A stretch of 32,533 nt of DNA from Kitasatospora griseola (GCF_014648555.1 NZ_BMRI01000010.1:205521-238053); one strand, 5' to 3'. Positions 15,580-22,826 are shown, counted from the stretch's first letter. The notes: generated from the sequence alone by a model not told the origin. Numbers and translations are program-made.

Positions 15580-16560
15580 TCACGCACCGGGGTGCGGCGC
15601 GACCTCCCGCAGCAACTGCAGGAACGCGTCCTCGCCGACCACCGGAGTGCCGTACTCCCGGGCCTTGCGGGCCTTGCCGCTCCACGAGGCGGGCTCGTTG
15701 GTGACCAGCAGGCTGGTGAGCCGGCTCACCGAGGAGGCGATGTGCAGGCCCGCCTCGATCATCCGGTCCTCCAGCAGCTGGCGGTCGGTGGCGGTGTCGC
15801 CGGTGATCGCCACCCGCATGCCCTGCATCAGCGGCGAGCCGTCCACCCAGCGACCCGGGTTCGGGTACGGGCAGGCCGGGCGCTTGCGGGCGGGCCGGTA
15901 CGAGCTGCTCCAGGAACCGCGGGACGGCCCGGCCGGGGCGCTCTCGCCGAGGTCGGTGACGGCCACGCAGGTGGTCAGCGGCAGCGGCACCCCGCCGTTG
16001 CGGGCCAGCGCCAGGGACGGCCGGAACACCTCGGCGAGCACCCGGGCGTCGTCCAGCGCATGGTGGGCCTGCCGCTGGCTCACGCCGAAGTGGGCGGCCA
16101 GCGAGGAGAGTTTGCCGTTCGGCAGCGGCAGCCGCAGGTCGCGGGCCAGCACCATGGTGCACAGCCGCTGTTCGACCGGGGCGCGCAGGCCGGCCCGGGA
16201 GAACTCGCGGGAGATCATGTTCCAGTCGAACAGCGCGTTGTGCGCGACCATCACCCGGTCGCGCAGCCGCTCGGCGAACTCGGCGGCGACCTCCGGGAAG
16301 GTCGGCGCGCCCGCCAGGACCTCGCTGGTCAGGCCGTGGATCCAGATCGGTCCCGGGTCCCGCTCGGGGTTGACCAGGGTGTACCAGTGGTCGGTGACCT
16401 CGCCGTCCGGGTCGAGCTGGTAGACGCCTGCCGAGATCACCCGGTCAGTGCGTCCGAGTCCGGTGGTCTCCACGTCGACCACCGCGAAGCCGCGCCCGGC
16501 GCCCCCGCCGGGGCCGGTGCGCTGTGCCGGGAGCGGCGAGGTGGGGAATGGCGCGTACAT
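15580..16560 (-). CDS. DEDDh 3'-5' exonuclease with C-terminal BRCT domain
   Basis: This 326-residue protein belongs to the DnaQ/DEDDh exonuclease superfamily. Exo I is VVDVETTG (Asp29, Glu31), Exo II is VAHNALFDW, and Exo III-epsilon is HHALDDARVLAEV with the catalytic His and Asp. After a linker, residues about 240-320 form a BRCT-like domain (GMRVAITGDTATDRQLLEDRMIEAGLHIASSVSRLTSLLVTN). Streptomycete proteins of this kind are often called DNA polymerase III epsilon-like; they likely trim DNA or RNA in repair or turnover. ATG 16560 has no ribosome-binding site but has TAAAGT 8 bases upstream, so a leaderless transcript is likely. SURF1 follows 22 bases later. Confidence 0.88.
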   Translation of the reverse strand: MYAPFPTSPLPAQRTGPGGGAGRGFAVVDVETTGLGRTDRVISAGVYQLDPDGEVTDHWYTLVNPERDPGPIWIHGLTSEVLAGAPTFPEVAAEFAERLRDRVMVAHNALFDWNMISREFSRAGLRAPVEQRLCTMVLARDLRLPLPNGKLSSLAAHFGVSQRQAHHALDDARVLAEVFRPSLALARNGGVPLPLTTCVAVTDLGESAPAGPSRGSWSSSYRPARKRPACPYPNPGRWVDGSPLMQGMRVAITGDTATDRQLLEDRMIEAGLHIASSVSRLTSLLVTNEPASWSGKARKAREYGTPVVGEDAFLQLLREVAPHPGA

Positions 16561-16568
16561 AGCGCACC

Positions 16569-16574
16569 ACTTTA
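16569..16574 (-). promoter_or_regulatory. -10 box (TAAAGT) for a leaderless exonuclease transcript
   Basis: Minus-strand TAAAGT ends 8 bases before ATG 16560. The dehydrogenase promoter (TAGAGT at 16626-16631, plus strand) is back to back with it. Confidence 0.5.
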
Positions 16575-16625
16575 CGGGGAACGGAGGACGGCTCCGGCCG
16601 GAATGGGTTGCTCGGGCAGCCGCTT

Positions 16626-16631
16626 TAGAGT
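16626..16631 (+). promoter_or_regulatory. Probable -10 box (TAGAGT) of the dehydrogenase gene
   Basis: TAGAGT fits TANNNT and would give a leader of about 45 bases containing the GAAGGA ribosome-binding site before ATG 16684. No -35 at the right distance is recognised. Confidence 0.4.
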
Positions 16632-16683
16632 GACAAGAAGGTGCGAACCCGGCATCCGACCTCTGCAACGAAGGACAACCCTC

Positions 16684-17727
16684 ATGCGTGCCACAGTGAT
16701 CCACGGCCCCCAGGACATCCGGATCGAGGAGGTGCCCGACCCGCGGATCCAGCGGCCCACCGACGCCGTGGTGCGGGTGCTGAACGCCTGCATCTGCGGC
16801 AGCGACCTGTGGGCGTACCGCGGCATCGCCAAGCGGCAGGCCGGCCAGCGGATCGGCCACGAGTTCCTCGGCTTCGTCGAGGAGGTCGGCCCCGAGGTGC
16901 GCGATCTCACAGTCGGCGACCTGGTGGTGGCCCCGTTCGTCTGGTCGGACGGCGTGTGCGAGTTCTGCCGCGAAGGCCTGCAGACCTCCTGCCCGCACGG
17001 CGGGTTCTGGGGCATACCCGGCTCGGACGGCGGCCAGGGCGAGGCGGTCCGGGTGCCGTTCGCGGACGGCACGCTGGTGAAGCTGCCCAAGGAGGCGGCC
17101 GGCGACGCGAAGCTGCTGCCCGCGCTGCTGGCGCTGTCCGACGTGATGGCGACCGGGCACCACGCGGCGGTGTCGGCCGGCGTGCGGCCCGGCGCGACCG
17201 TCGCGGTGGTCGGCGACGGCGCGGTCGGCCTGTGCGGCGTGCTGGCCGCGCACCGGCTGGGCGCCGGCCGGATCATCGCGCTCGGCCGGCACGAGGGTCG
17301 CACCGCGATCGCCCGTACCTTCGGCGCCACCGACGTGGTGCCCGAGCGCGGCGAGGCCGCGATCGAGGCGGTGCGCGAGCTGACCGGCGGCCGGGGCGCG
17401 CACGCCGTGCTGGAGGCCGTCGGCACCGAGGAGTCGATGCGCACCGCGATCTCCATCGCCCGCGACGGCGGCGCGGTCGGCTACGTCGGCGTGCCGCACG
17501 GCGGCAGCGCGGGCGTGGACATCCGCCAGATGTTCGACCGGAACGTCTCGGTGCGCGGTGGCGTCGCCCCGGCCCGGGCGTACATCCCCGAGCTGCTGCC
17601 CGACGTGCTGTCCGGGGCGATCGACCCGGGCATCGTGTTCGACCGCACGGTGGACCTGGACGGGGTGCCCGAGGGCTACCGGGCGATGGACGAGCGGACG
17701 GCGCTGAAGGTGCGTATCGCCCTGTGA
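16684..17727 (+). CDS. Zinc-dependent alcohol dehydrogenase family (MDR) protein
   Basis: This 347-residue protein has the medium-chain dehydrogenase fold. The catalytic zinc site is built from Cys in CICGSD (about residue 39) and GHEF (His-Glu, about 60-61). The nucleotide motif is VVGDGAVGLCG (about 178-188), and the region after it (IIALGRHEGR) suggests NADP(H). The structural-zinc loop reads SDGVCEFCREGLQTSC: three Cys of the usual four remain and the first is Asp, so structural zinc binding may be altered or absent. QTSCPHGGFWG and the C-terminal FDRTVDLDGVPEGYRAMDERTALKV are typical of a group of actinobacterial dehydrogenases of unknown substrate. It is monocistronic, with GAAGGA before the start and a strong terminator after it. 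Confidence 0.88.
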   Translation: MRATVIHGPQDIRIEEVPDPRIQRPTDAVVRVLNACICGSDLWAYRGIAKRQAGQRIGHEFLGFVEEVGPEVRDLTVGDLVVAPFVWSDGVCEFCREGLQTSCPHGGFWGIPGSDGGQGEAVRVPFADGTLVKLPKEAAGDAKLLPALLALSDVMATGHHAAVSAGVRPGATVAVVGDGAVGLCGVLAAHRLGAGRIIALGRHEGRTAIARTFGATDVVPERGEAAIEAVRELTGGRGAHAVLEAVGTEESMRTAISIARDGGAVGYVGVPHGGSAGVDIRQMFDRNVSVRGGVAPARAYIPELLPDVLSGAIDPGIVFDRTVDLDGVPEGYRAMDERTALKVRIAL

Positions 17728-17753
17728 CGAACGGGAATTGACGGAGTGTCATG

Positions 17754-17784
17754 CCGGGGCGGCCGGGACGGGCCGCCCCGGTTT
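17754..17784 (+). terminator. Rho-independent-type terminator after the dehydrogenase
   Basis: A perfect 11-base stem, CCGGGGCGGCC with GGCCGCCCCGG, surrounds a 6-base loop and is followed by TTT, 27 bases after the stop codon. Confidence 0.85.
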
Positions 17785-17866
17785 CGCGTTCCCGGCGGTT
17801 TTCGGCCGGATCATGCCAGGAGCCTTCTCGCGGCTCCGCCCCCGATCTACCATGCTCGGCACTCAA

Positions 17867-17882
17867 TGTGACGCCGCTCACG
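17867..17882. promoter_or_regulatory. CRP-like site TGTGA-N6-TCACG before the symporter operon
   Basis: TGTGACGCCGCTCACG matches the CRP/FNR-family consensus TGTGA-N6-TCACA at 9 of 10 conserved positions. It lies 45 bases before the DUF485 start. In enterobacteria, and by report in actinobacteria, acetate-uptake genes of this type are under Crp-cAMP control. TACCAT (17848-17853) is a possible -10 upstream, in which case the site would sit downstream of the promoter. Confidence 0.5.
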
Positions 17883-17926
17883 CCCATCCGATCGTCCGTC
17901 GCACCGAAGACGTCAGGAGGCACCGC

Positions 17927-18277
17927 GTGACACCCCCGCCCGAGCCCGCCCCGGAACAGTTCGCCCGCATCGAGGAATCACCGGAGTTCCGCCGACTGCG
18001 CAGCTCCTTCCGGAACTTCGCCTTCCCGGTCACGGCCGGATTCGTCCTCTGGTACCTGCTGTACGTCCTGCTGTCCTGCTACGCGCCGGACCTGATGAGC
18101 ACCAAGGTGGTCGGCAACATCAACCTGGCCCTGGTGCTCGGCCTGCTCCAGTTCGCCAGCACCTTCGCGATCGCGGCCTGGTACGCCCGTCACGCCGGCC
18201 GCCGCCTCGACCCGCGCGCCGCCGTCATCCGGGGGCGCGCCGCTGCCGTCCCGGTCGTTGAGGGGAGTGCCGAATGA
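17927..18277 (+). CDS. DUF485 membrane protein (YjcH-like)
   Basis: This 116-residue protein starts at GTG 17927, with AGGAGG 6 bases upstream. A Pro-rich N-terminus is followed by the DUF485 signature FRRLRSSFRNFAFPVTAGFVLWYLLYVLL (about 22-50). Two membrane helices (about 36-55 and 68-92) come next, then ARHAGRRLDP, the usual end of the domain. YjcH/DUF485 proteins are encoded directly before ActP-type symporters, and here the stop overlaps the symporter start (ATGA). It is probably an accessory subunit of the carrier; its exact role is unknown. Confidence 0.88.
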   Translation: MTPPPEPAPEQFARIEESPEFRRLRSSFRNFAFPVTAGFVLWYLLYVLLSCYAPDLMSTKVVGNINLALVLGLLQFASTFAIAAWYARHAGRRLDPRAAVIRGRAAAVPVVEGSAE

Positions 18278-19887
18278 TCCAGCTGGCCACCTCCGCGAGC
18301 GAGCACCGCACCCTGATCATGTCGCTGTTCGGGGTCTTCGTGATCGCCACCCTCGGCATCACCCTGTGGGCCGGCCGGCAGACCAAGGACGCCGCCGACT
18401 TCTACGCCGGCGGCCGCGCCTTCACCGGCTTCCAGAACGGCCTGGCGATCTCCGGCGACTACATGTCCGCCGCGTCCTTCCTCGGCATCGCCGGACTCAT
18501 CGCGCTGTTCGGCTACGACGGCTTCCTGTACTCCATCGGCTTCCTGGTCGCCTGGCTGGTCGCCCTGCTGCTGGTCGCCGAACCGCTGCGCAACTCCGGC
18601 CGCTACACCATGGCCGACGCGCTGGCCTTCCGGATGCGCCAGCGCCCCGTGCGGACCGCCGCCGGCATCTCCACCATCGTGGTGTCGATCTTCTACCTGC
18701 TCGCCCAGATGGTCGGCGCCGGCTCGCTGGTCGCCCTGCTGCTCGGCGTCAGCGGCGACGGCGCCAAGCGCTGGACCATCGTGGCGGTCGGGGCGCTGAT
18801 GGTGATCTACGTGACCGTCGGCGGCATGAAGGGCACCACCTGGGTGCAGATCGTCAAGGCGGTGCTGCTGATCGCCGGCGCCGCGCTGATGACCGTCATG
18901 GTGCTGGCCAAGTACCACTTCAACCTGTCCAGCCTGCTCGGCGCCGCCTCCGACGCCAGCGGCAAGGGCCACGCCTTTCTCGAACCCGGGCTCAAGTACG
19001 GCCTCACCGGCACCACCAAGCTCGACTTCCTCAGCCTCGGCCTCGCGCTCGTCCTCGGCACCGCCGGACTGCCGCACATCCTGGTCCGCTTCTACACCGT
19101 CCCCACCGCCCGGGCCGCCCGGAAGTCGGTGCTCTGGGCGATCGGCATCATCGGCGTCTTCTACCTGATGACGCTCGCCCTCGGCTTCGGCGCCGCCGCC
19201 CTGGTCGGCCCCAAGACCATCAAGGCCTCCAACGCGGCCGGCAACACCGCCGCCCCGCTGCTCGCCGAACAACTCGGCGGCGGGGCCGGCTCCACCGGCG
19301 GCGCGGTGCTGCTCGCGGTGATCTCCGCCGTCGCCTTCGCCACCATCCTCGCCGTGGTCGCCGGGCTCACCCTGGCCTCTTCCTCGTCCTTCGCCCACGA
19401 CCTCTGGGCCAACGTCATCCGGCGCGGAAAGGCGAGCGAGAAGGAGGAGGTGGCGAGTGCCAAGCTCGCCGCCGTGGCGATCGGGGCGATCGCCATCGTG
19501 CTGTCTATCTTCGCCGACAAGCTGAACGCGGCCGCGCTGGTGGCGCTGGCCTTCGCGGTCGCGGCCTCGGCCAACCTGCCGACGCTGCTGTACTCGCTGT
19601 TCTGGAAGCGGTTCAACACCGTTGGCGCGGTCTCGGCCACCTACGCGGGCCTGATCACCTCCGTCACCCTGGTGATCTTCTCGCCGGTGGTCTCCGGCAA
19701 CCCCAGGACCTCGCTCTTCCCGCACAGCGACTTCCACTGGTTCCCGCTGGAGAACCCCGGCCTGATCTCCATCCCGGTCGGCTTCCTGGCCGGCGCGATC
19801 GGCACCTGGCTGGCCCGCGAGCAGGCCGACCCCGCGAAGTACGCCGAACTGGAAGTCCGTTCGCTCACCGGCCTCGGCGCGGACTGA
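18274..19887 (+). CDS. Sodium:solute symporter, ActP-like (acetate/monocarboxylate)
   Basis: This 537-residue membrane protein of the SSS family has about 13 predicted helices. Features of the ActP branch are ITLWAGRQTKDAADFYAGGRAFTGFQNGLAISGDYMSAASFLGIAG (about 28-73), LRNSGRYTMADALAFRM, GLPHILVRFYTVPTARAARKSV, and SFAHDLWANVIRRG in the cytoplasmic loop after helix 8-9. The long glycine-rich stretch LLAEQLGGGAGSTGGAVLLAVISAVAFATILAVVAG is also typical. It likely imports acetate, propionate or similar acids with Na+ or H+. It is translationally coupled to the DUF485 gene, and the CRP-like site upstream fits carbon-status control. A 12-base hairpin follows the stop. Confidence 0.88.
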   Translation: MIQLATSASEHRTLIMSLFGVFVIATLGITLWAGRQTKDAADFYAGGRAFTGFQNGLAISGDYMSAASFLGIAGLIALFGYDGFLYSIGFLVAWLVALLLVAEPLRNSGRYTMADALAFRMRQRPVRTAAGISTIVVSIFYLLAQMVGAGSLVALLLGVSGDGAKRWTIVAVGALMVIYVTVGGMKGTTWVQIVKAVLLIAGAALMTVMVLAKYHFNLSSLLGAASDASGKGHAFLEPGLKYGLTGTTKLDFLSLGLALVLGTAGLPHILVRFYTVPTARAARKSVLWAIGIIGVFYLMTLALGFGAAALVGPKTIKASNAAGNTAAPLLAEQLGGGAGSTGGAVLLAVISAVAFATILAVVAGLTLASSSSFAHDLWANVIRRGKASEKEEVASAKLAAVAIGAIAIVLSIFADKLNAAALVALAFAVAASANLPTLLYSLFWKRFNTVGAVSATYAGLITSVTLVIFSPVVSGNPRTSLFPHSDFHWFPLENPGLISIPVGFLAGAIGTWLAREQADPAKYAELEVRSLTGLGAD

Positions 19888-19912
19888 ACCCCGTACCCGG
19901 CCCGGTTAAGCT

Positions 19913-19940
19913 GGCCCGGCCGCCACCCGGCGGCCGGGCC
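19913..19940 (+). terminator. 12-base perfect hairpin between the symporter and moaA
   Basis: GGCCCGGCCGCC pairs fully with GGCGGCCGGGCC around an ACCC loop, 26 bases after the symporter stop and 32 before the moaA start. There is no T-run. It could end the symporter transcript or, if moaA starts near 19912, lie at the 5' end of its mRNA. Confidence 0.5.
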
Positions 19941-19971
19941 GGCGCGGCCCCCGAGGAAGGGCGGGACCGGG

Positions 19972-20961
19972 ATGCTCCTCGACACCTACGGACGACAGGC
20001 CGTCGACCTGCGGGTCTCCCTCACCGACCGGTGCAACCTGCGCTGCACCTACTGCATGCCCGAAGAGGGCCTGAACTGGCTCGGACGGGACGACCTGCTC
20101 ACCGACGAGGAGATCGTCCGGCTGGTCGGGCTGGCGGTTCGCGACCTCGGCGTCCGCGAAGTCCGCTTCACCGGCGGCGAGCCGCTGCTGCGCCCGGGGC
20201 TCGTCCCGATCATCGCCGCCTGCGCGGCCCTCGACCCGCGCCCCGAGATCTCCCTCACCACCAACGGCATCGGCCTGGCCCGGGTGGCAACCTCCCTGCG
20301 GGACGCCGGAGTCGACCGGGTCAACGTCTCCATCGACACGCTGGACCCGGACACCTTCGCCCGCCTGACGCGCCGCCGCCGGCACCAGGACGTGCTGGAC
20401 GGGCTGCTGGCGGCCGAGGCCGCCGGGCTGCGACCGGTCAAGCTCAACGCCGTGCTGATGCGCGGCGTCAACGACCACGAGGCCGCCGACCTGCTCGCCT
20501 GGGCGATCGAGCACCGGTACCAGCTCCGGTTCATCGAGCAGATGCCGCTGGACGCCCAACACGGCTGGGACCGCTCGCAGATGGTCACCGCCGAGGAGAT
20601 CCTCGCGCTGCTGCGCACCCGCTTCGCCCTCACGCCCGAACCGTCCTCGGTGCGCGGGGCCGCCCCCGCCGAACGCTGGCTGGTCGACGGCGGCCCCGCG
20701 ACGGTCGGCGTCATCGCCTCCGTCACCCGCCCGTTCTGCCGCGCCTGCGACCGCACCCGCCTCACCGCCGACGGCCAGATCCGCAACTGCCTCTTCGCGA
20801 CCGGCGAGACGGACCTGCGCGGCGCGCTGCGCTCGGGCGCGAGCGACGCGGAGCTGGCGGAGCTGTGGCGCGCGGCGATGTGGGGCAAGAAGGCCGGCGC
20901 GGGCATCGACGACCCGGAGTTCCTCCAGCCCGCGCGCCCGATGTCGGCGATCGGCGGCTAG
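19972..20961 (+). CDS. moaA: GTP 3',8-cyclase MoaA (molybdenum cofactor synthesis)
   Basis: This 329-residue radical SAM enzyme of the usual family length converts GTP to 3',8-cyclo-H2GTP, the first step of molybdopterin synthesis. The N-terminal cluster motif is CNLRCTYC (Cys21, Cys25, Cys28). FTGGEPLLRP follows as the SAM-binding GGEP motif, then TTNGIGLA and VNVSIDTLDPDTFARLT. The C-terminal cluster is CRACDRTRLTADGQIRNC (about 256-273). The very C-terminus is IGG, matching the conserved double glycine. GAGGAAGGG precedes ATG 19972. It stands apart from other moa genes in this window. Its TAG stop shares the palindrome CTAG with the stop of the convergent NTF2-like gene. Confidence 0.95.
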   Translation: MLLDTYGRQAVDLRVSLTDRCNLRCTYCMPEEGLNWLGRDDLLTDEEIVRLVGLAVRDLGVREVRFTGGEPLLRPGLVPIIAACAALDPRPEISLTTNGIGLARVATSLRDAGVDRVNVSIDTLDPDTFARLTRRRRHQDVLDGLLAAEAAGLRPVKLNAVLMRGVNDHEAADLLAWAIEHRYQLRFIEQMPLDAQHGWDRSQMVTAEEILALLRTRFALTPEPSSVRGAAPAERWLVDGGPATVGVIASVTRPFCRACDRTRLTADGQIRNCLFATGETDLRGALRSGASDAELAELWRAAMWGKKAGAGIDDPEFLQPARPMSAIGG

Positions 20962-21404
20962 CCTCGGCTCCGCAGGTGGCGGCTCACGTCGCCGACCAGA
21001 GTTGCGCTGAAGCGTCGTTCCGTGAAGCGCCACTGCCCGTCGCGCCGTTCGAAGCGGTCGTGGTAGCGCCCGCAGACGACGGGCTGCAGCGGAAGCCCCG
21101 GGAGCGACTGGAACACCGTGACGTACGAGCGGGTGGCCGCCGTGCCCGCCTCCTCGTCGACCTCGACGGCGAGGTTGGTGGTCATGTGCTGGGTCCGCGG
21201 GGTGCCGTCGGCGTACACGATCAGCAGGTCCCGGAACATCCGCTCGATCGCCTCCCGTCCGCTCACCGGCTCGCCACTGCCGGTGAAGGCGGCGTCCGCG
21301 AGCAGCGCGCCGAGGCCGGCGAAGTCCCCGTCGTCCACCAGCTCGGCGTACCGGGCGATCAGGTTCTCGACAGCGTGCCGACCGGGCGCGGGGAGATCGT
21401 TCAC
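20958..21404 (-). CDS. Nuclear transport factor 2-like (SnoaL_4-type) protein
   Basis: This 148-residue cone-fold protein is read from GTG 21404. TACAGT 7 bases upstream and the lack of a ribosome-binding site indicate a leaderless mRNA (GTG 21413 is an in-frame alternative). The pattern is VENLIARYAELVDDGDFAGLGALLADAAF at the start, GREAIERMFRDLL, TQHMTTNLAVEVDEEAGTAATRSYVTVFQ and GRYHDRFERRDGQWRFTERRFSATLVGD at the end. These are characteristic of the SnoaL-like/NTF2-like superfamily, which includes polyketide cyclases, dehydratases and ketosteroid isomerases. Substrate and activity cannot be assigned. It converges with moaA, the two sharing four stop-codon bases. Confidence 0.82.
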   Translation of the reverse strand: MNDLPAPGRHAVENLIARYAELVDDGDFAGLGALLADAAFTGSGEPVSGREAIERMFRDLLIVYADGTPRTQHMTTNLAVEVDEEAGTAATRSYVTVFQSLPGLPLQPVVCGRYHDRFERRDGQWRFTERRFSATLVGDVSRHLRSRG

Positions 21405-21411
21405 GGACCTC

Positions 21412-21417
21412 ACTGTA
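21412..21417 (-). promoter_or_regulatory. -10 box (TACAGT) for the leaderless NTF2-like gene
   Basis: Minus-strand TACAGT ends 7 bases before GTG 21404. Confidence 0.5.
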
Positions 21418-21485
21418 TGCGGGCGACCTGACGGGCGGTCGGGCGGTGTCACTGCCCGGCGGCCGGGAATGGCCGAACTGCCCTC

Positions 21486-21983
21486 GTGGTTGGGCCGGTT
21501 GTGGCCGGGGCGGCGTCGGTGCGCCTGCGAGCGATCGAGTACGAGCGGGATCTCCCGCGCATCAAGCACGCTGGGACGTTCGGGCTGGTGCTCGCCGGTC
21601 GGCAGGCGGTGCTCGCCGGGTACGACGACACGCTGTTCACCGACCGCGACGGCCGGATCGCCGAGGCGGCGATCGCGAACATCGGGTTTTTCGACGGCGG
21701 GCGGGTGATCTGGCCGGAGGAAGCCGTGCTGCCCGGCATCACGAGACAACTGCTGGAACGGGGTCTGGCAGCCGCCGGCATCCCGTCCGAGCAGCGGGAG
21801 GTCCGACTCCGCGACCTCGGACGGTGGGCGGCGGACTCCCCGGCCCTCGGAGCCTTCCTGTCGAACTCGATCGCACCGGTCCTGCCGGTCGCGGGCATCG
21901 ACGAGCAGGCGCTGACCGTCGATCCGGAGGTCACTGCGCTGCTGCTGGCCTGCTACCGGAGCAACCCCTGGCAGCAGGCGTGA
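21486..21983 (+). pseudogene. 5'-truncated class IV aminotransferase
   Basis: The 165-residue frame matches only the C-terminal part of fold-type IV PLP enzymes (D-amino-acid/branched-chain aminotransferase and ADC lyase group). YERDLPRIKHAGTFGL contains the expected PLP Lys (residue 27), LFTDRDGRIAEAAIANIGFFDGGRVIWP is the GxxxExxxxNixF segment, and LPGITRQLLERGL the LpGitr motif. Full-length members are near 260-300 residues, so about 100 N-terminal residues, including the small domain, are missing. Only about 55 codons are open upstream and they show no homology; the NTF2-like gene and its promoter occupy that place. No ribosome-binding site or -10 box was found. It is probably a remnant, although a short stand-alone protein cannot be excluded. 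Confidence 0.6.
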
Positions 21984-21995
21984 ACCGGTGCCGCG

Positions 21996-22238
21996 CTACG
22001 CCGAGAAAGGCTCGGTGTCCTTGAGGAAGCCGCGGACGGCGAGGAACTGGCCCAGGGAGTCGCGGTGGTCGTCGCAGGCGAGCCAGGTTTTGCGGCGGTC
22101 GGGGGTGTGGAGTTTGGGGTTGTTCCACAGCAGGGTCCAGGTGGCGAGCTCGCGGCAGCCCTTGGCGGAGCACTTCGGGGGGCCGGCCGGGCCTTCGGGG
22201 CCGGTGGGGGTGCCGAAGAGGGGGTGCGCGGTGTCCAT
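21996..22238 (-). CDS. Small Cys/His protein, possible zinc-binding, unknown function
   Basis: This 80-residue protein is read from ATG 22238, which has no ribosome-binding site but has TAGGAT 7 bases upstream. The visible motif is CSAKGCRELATWTLLWNN, followed by RRKTWLACDDHRDSLGQFL: two Cys pairs of the form CxxxxC and CxxH, which could hold a zinc ion. The ending is VRGFLKDTEPF. Short proteins of this pattern (KLHTPDRRKTWLACDDH) are common in streptomycetes, from memory, with no established function and unreliable names in annotations. It follows the DUF3099 gene on the same strand but has its own promoter. Confidence 0.75.
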   Translation of the reverse strand: MDTAHPLFGTPTGPEGPAGPPKCSAKGCRELATWTLLWNNPKLHTPDRRKTWLACDDHRDSLGQFLAVRGFLKDTEPFSA

Positions 22239-22245
22239 GGATCCG

Positions 22246-22251
22246 ATCCTA
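22246..22251 (-). promoter_or_regulatory. -10 box (TAGGAT) for the leaderless small Cys/His gene
   Basis: Minus-strand TAGGAT ends 7 bases before ATG 22238. The rest of the spacer up to 22451 has no gene but holds the CGGTC repeats. Confidence 0.5.
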
Positions 22252-22411
22252 TGCCCGGGCATGACGACGCCGGGCAGCCACGGGGGGAGCTGCCCGGCGT
22301 CGGTCTGTCGCTCCGACGGGGGATGCGGAGCGCTAAGGAAGTATGGCACGGCGAAGGGCTCGGAAGCTCGTCCGTCCGGTGACTAATTTGAGGATCGTCT
22401 GAGCTTTCCGG

Positions 22412-22439
22412 CGGTCATAACGGTCGATGAACGGTCATA
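22412..22439. repeat. Three CGGTC repeats, two extended to CGGTCATA
   Basis: CGGTCATA occurs at 22412-22419 and 22432-22439, exactly 20 bases apart, with a third CGGTC at 22421. The stretch is AT-richer than its surroundings, as expected for a binding site. It lies 170-200 bases upstream of the small Cys/His gene and beyond the stop of the DUF3099 gene. Confidence 0.4.
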
Positions 22440-22451
22440 TCGGACAAGGGA

Positions 22452-22468
22452 ATTGAGGGATTCTCAAT
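22452..22468 (-). terminator. Short hairpin at the end of the DUF3099 gene
   Basis: ATTGAG and CTCAAT pair over 6 bases around a 5-base loop. One arm contains the stop codon. It is weak but AT-rich, unlike its surroundings. Confidence 0.3.
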
Positions 22469-22826
22469 CCTGTGGCCGGTTCTCGGCGGCCGCGGCGGCC
22501 GCCGCCCCGCCGCCGCCCGTCCCGCCGGGGCCGAGCATCAGCGGGGTGTCGGGGGAGAAGGCGAAGGTCGAGGGCAGGCCGGGTGCGCGCTCGCGGCCCG
22601 CGTTGGCGATCAGTACCGCGAAGTAGGGCAGCAGGACGCCGCCGGCCAGCGCGGCGAAGGCGAGCCAGCGCTGGACGTCCCACAGGATGACGGCGAGCAG
22701 CACGCACACCGTGCGGATCAGCATGGAGATCACGTACCGCCGCTGCCGGCCCCGGACGTCCTCGCTGAGGCTATTGCGGGCACCGGTGATCCGGAAGACC
22801 TGGTCGTCGTCCGCGCTCTTGCGCAT
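22464..22826 (-). CDS. DUF3099 membrane protein
   Basis: This 120-residue protein starts at ATG 22826, with a GGATGG-type site upstream. FRITGARNSLSEDVRGRQRRYVISMLIRTVCVLLAVIL is the DUF3099 signature: a short Arg-rich cytoplasmic segment leading into helix 1 (about 34-52). WLAFAALAGGVLLPYFAVLIANAG forms helix 2 (about 56-78). The tail is Gly/Ala-rich (GGTGGGGAAAAAAA) and probably disordered. The family is restricted to actinobacteria and has no known function. It follows kptA on the same strand after 96 bases. Confidence 0.82.
   Translation of the reverse strand: MRKSADDDQVFRITGARNSLSEDVRGRQRRYVISMLIRTVCVLLAVILWDVQRWLAFAALAGGVLLPYFAVLIANAGRERAPGLPSTFAFSPDTPLMLGPGGTGGGGAAAAAAAENRPQD

Noticed and set aside
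17739..17751. TGACGGAGTGTCA as a third copy of the CTGAC-N5-GTCAG site
   Set aside because: It lacks the outer C and G, is expected about once by chance at this length, and lies between a stop codon and its terminator rather than in a promoter.
18190..19737. 515-codon minus-strand frame opposite the symporter
   Set aside because: Low-complexity Gly/Asp/Gln/His translation typical of the antisense of a G/C-rich membrane-protein gene.
18258..21431. 1057-codon plus-strand frame spanning the symporter and moaA
   Set aside because: It is a shifted frame of two well-supported genes, rich in Arg/Pro/Gly, and has no recognisable motif.
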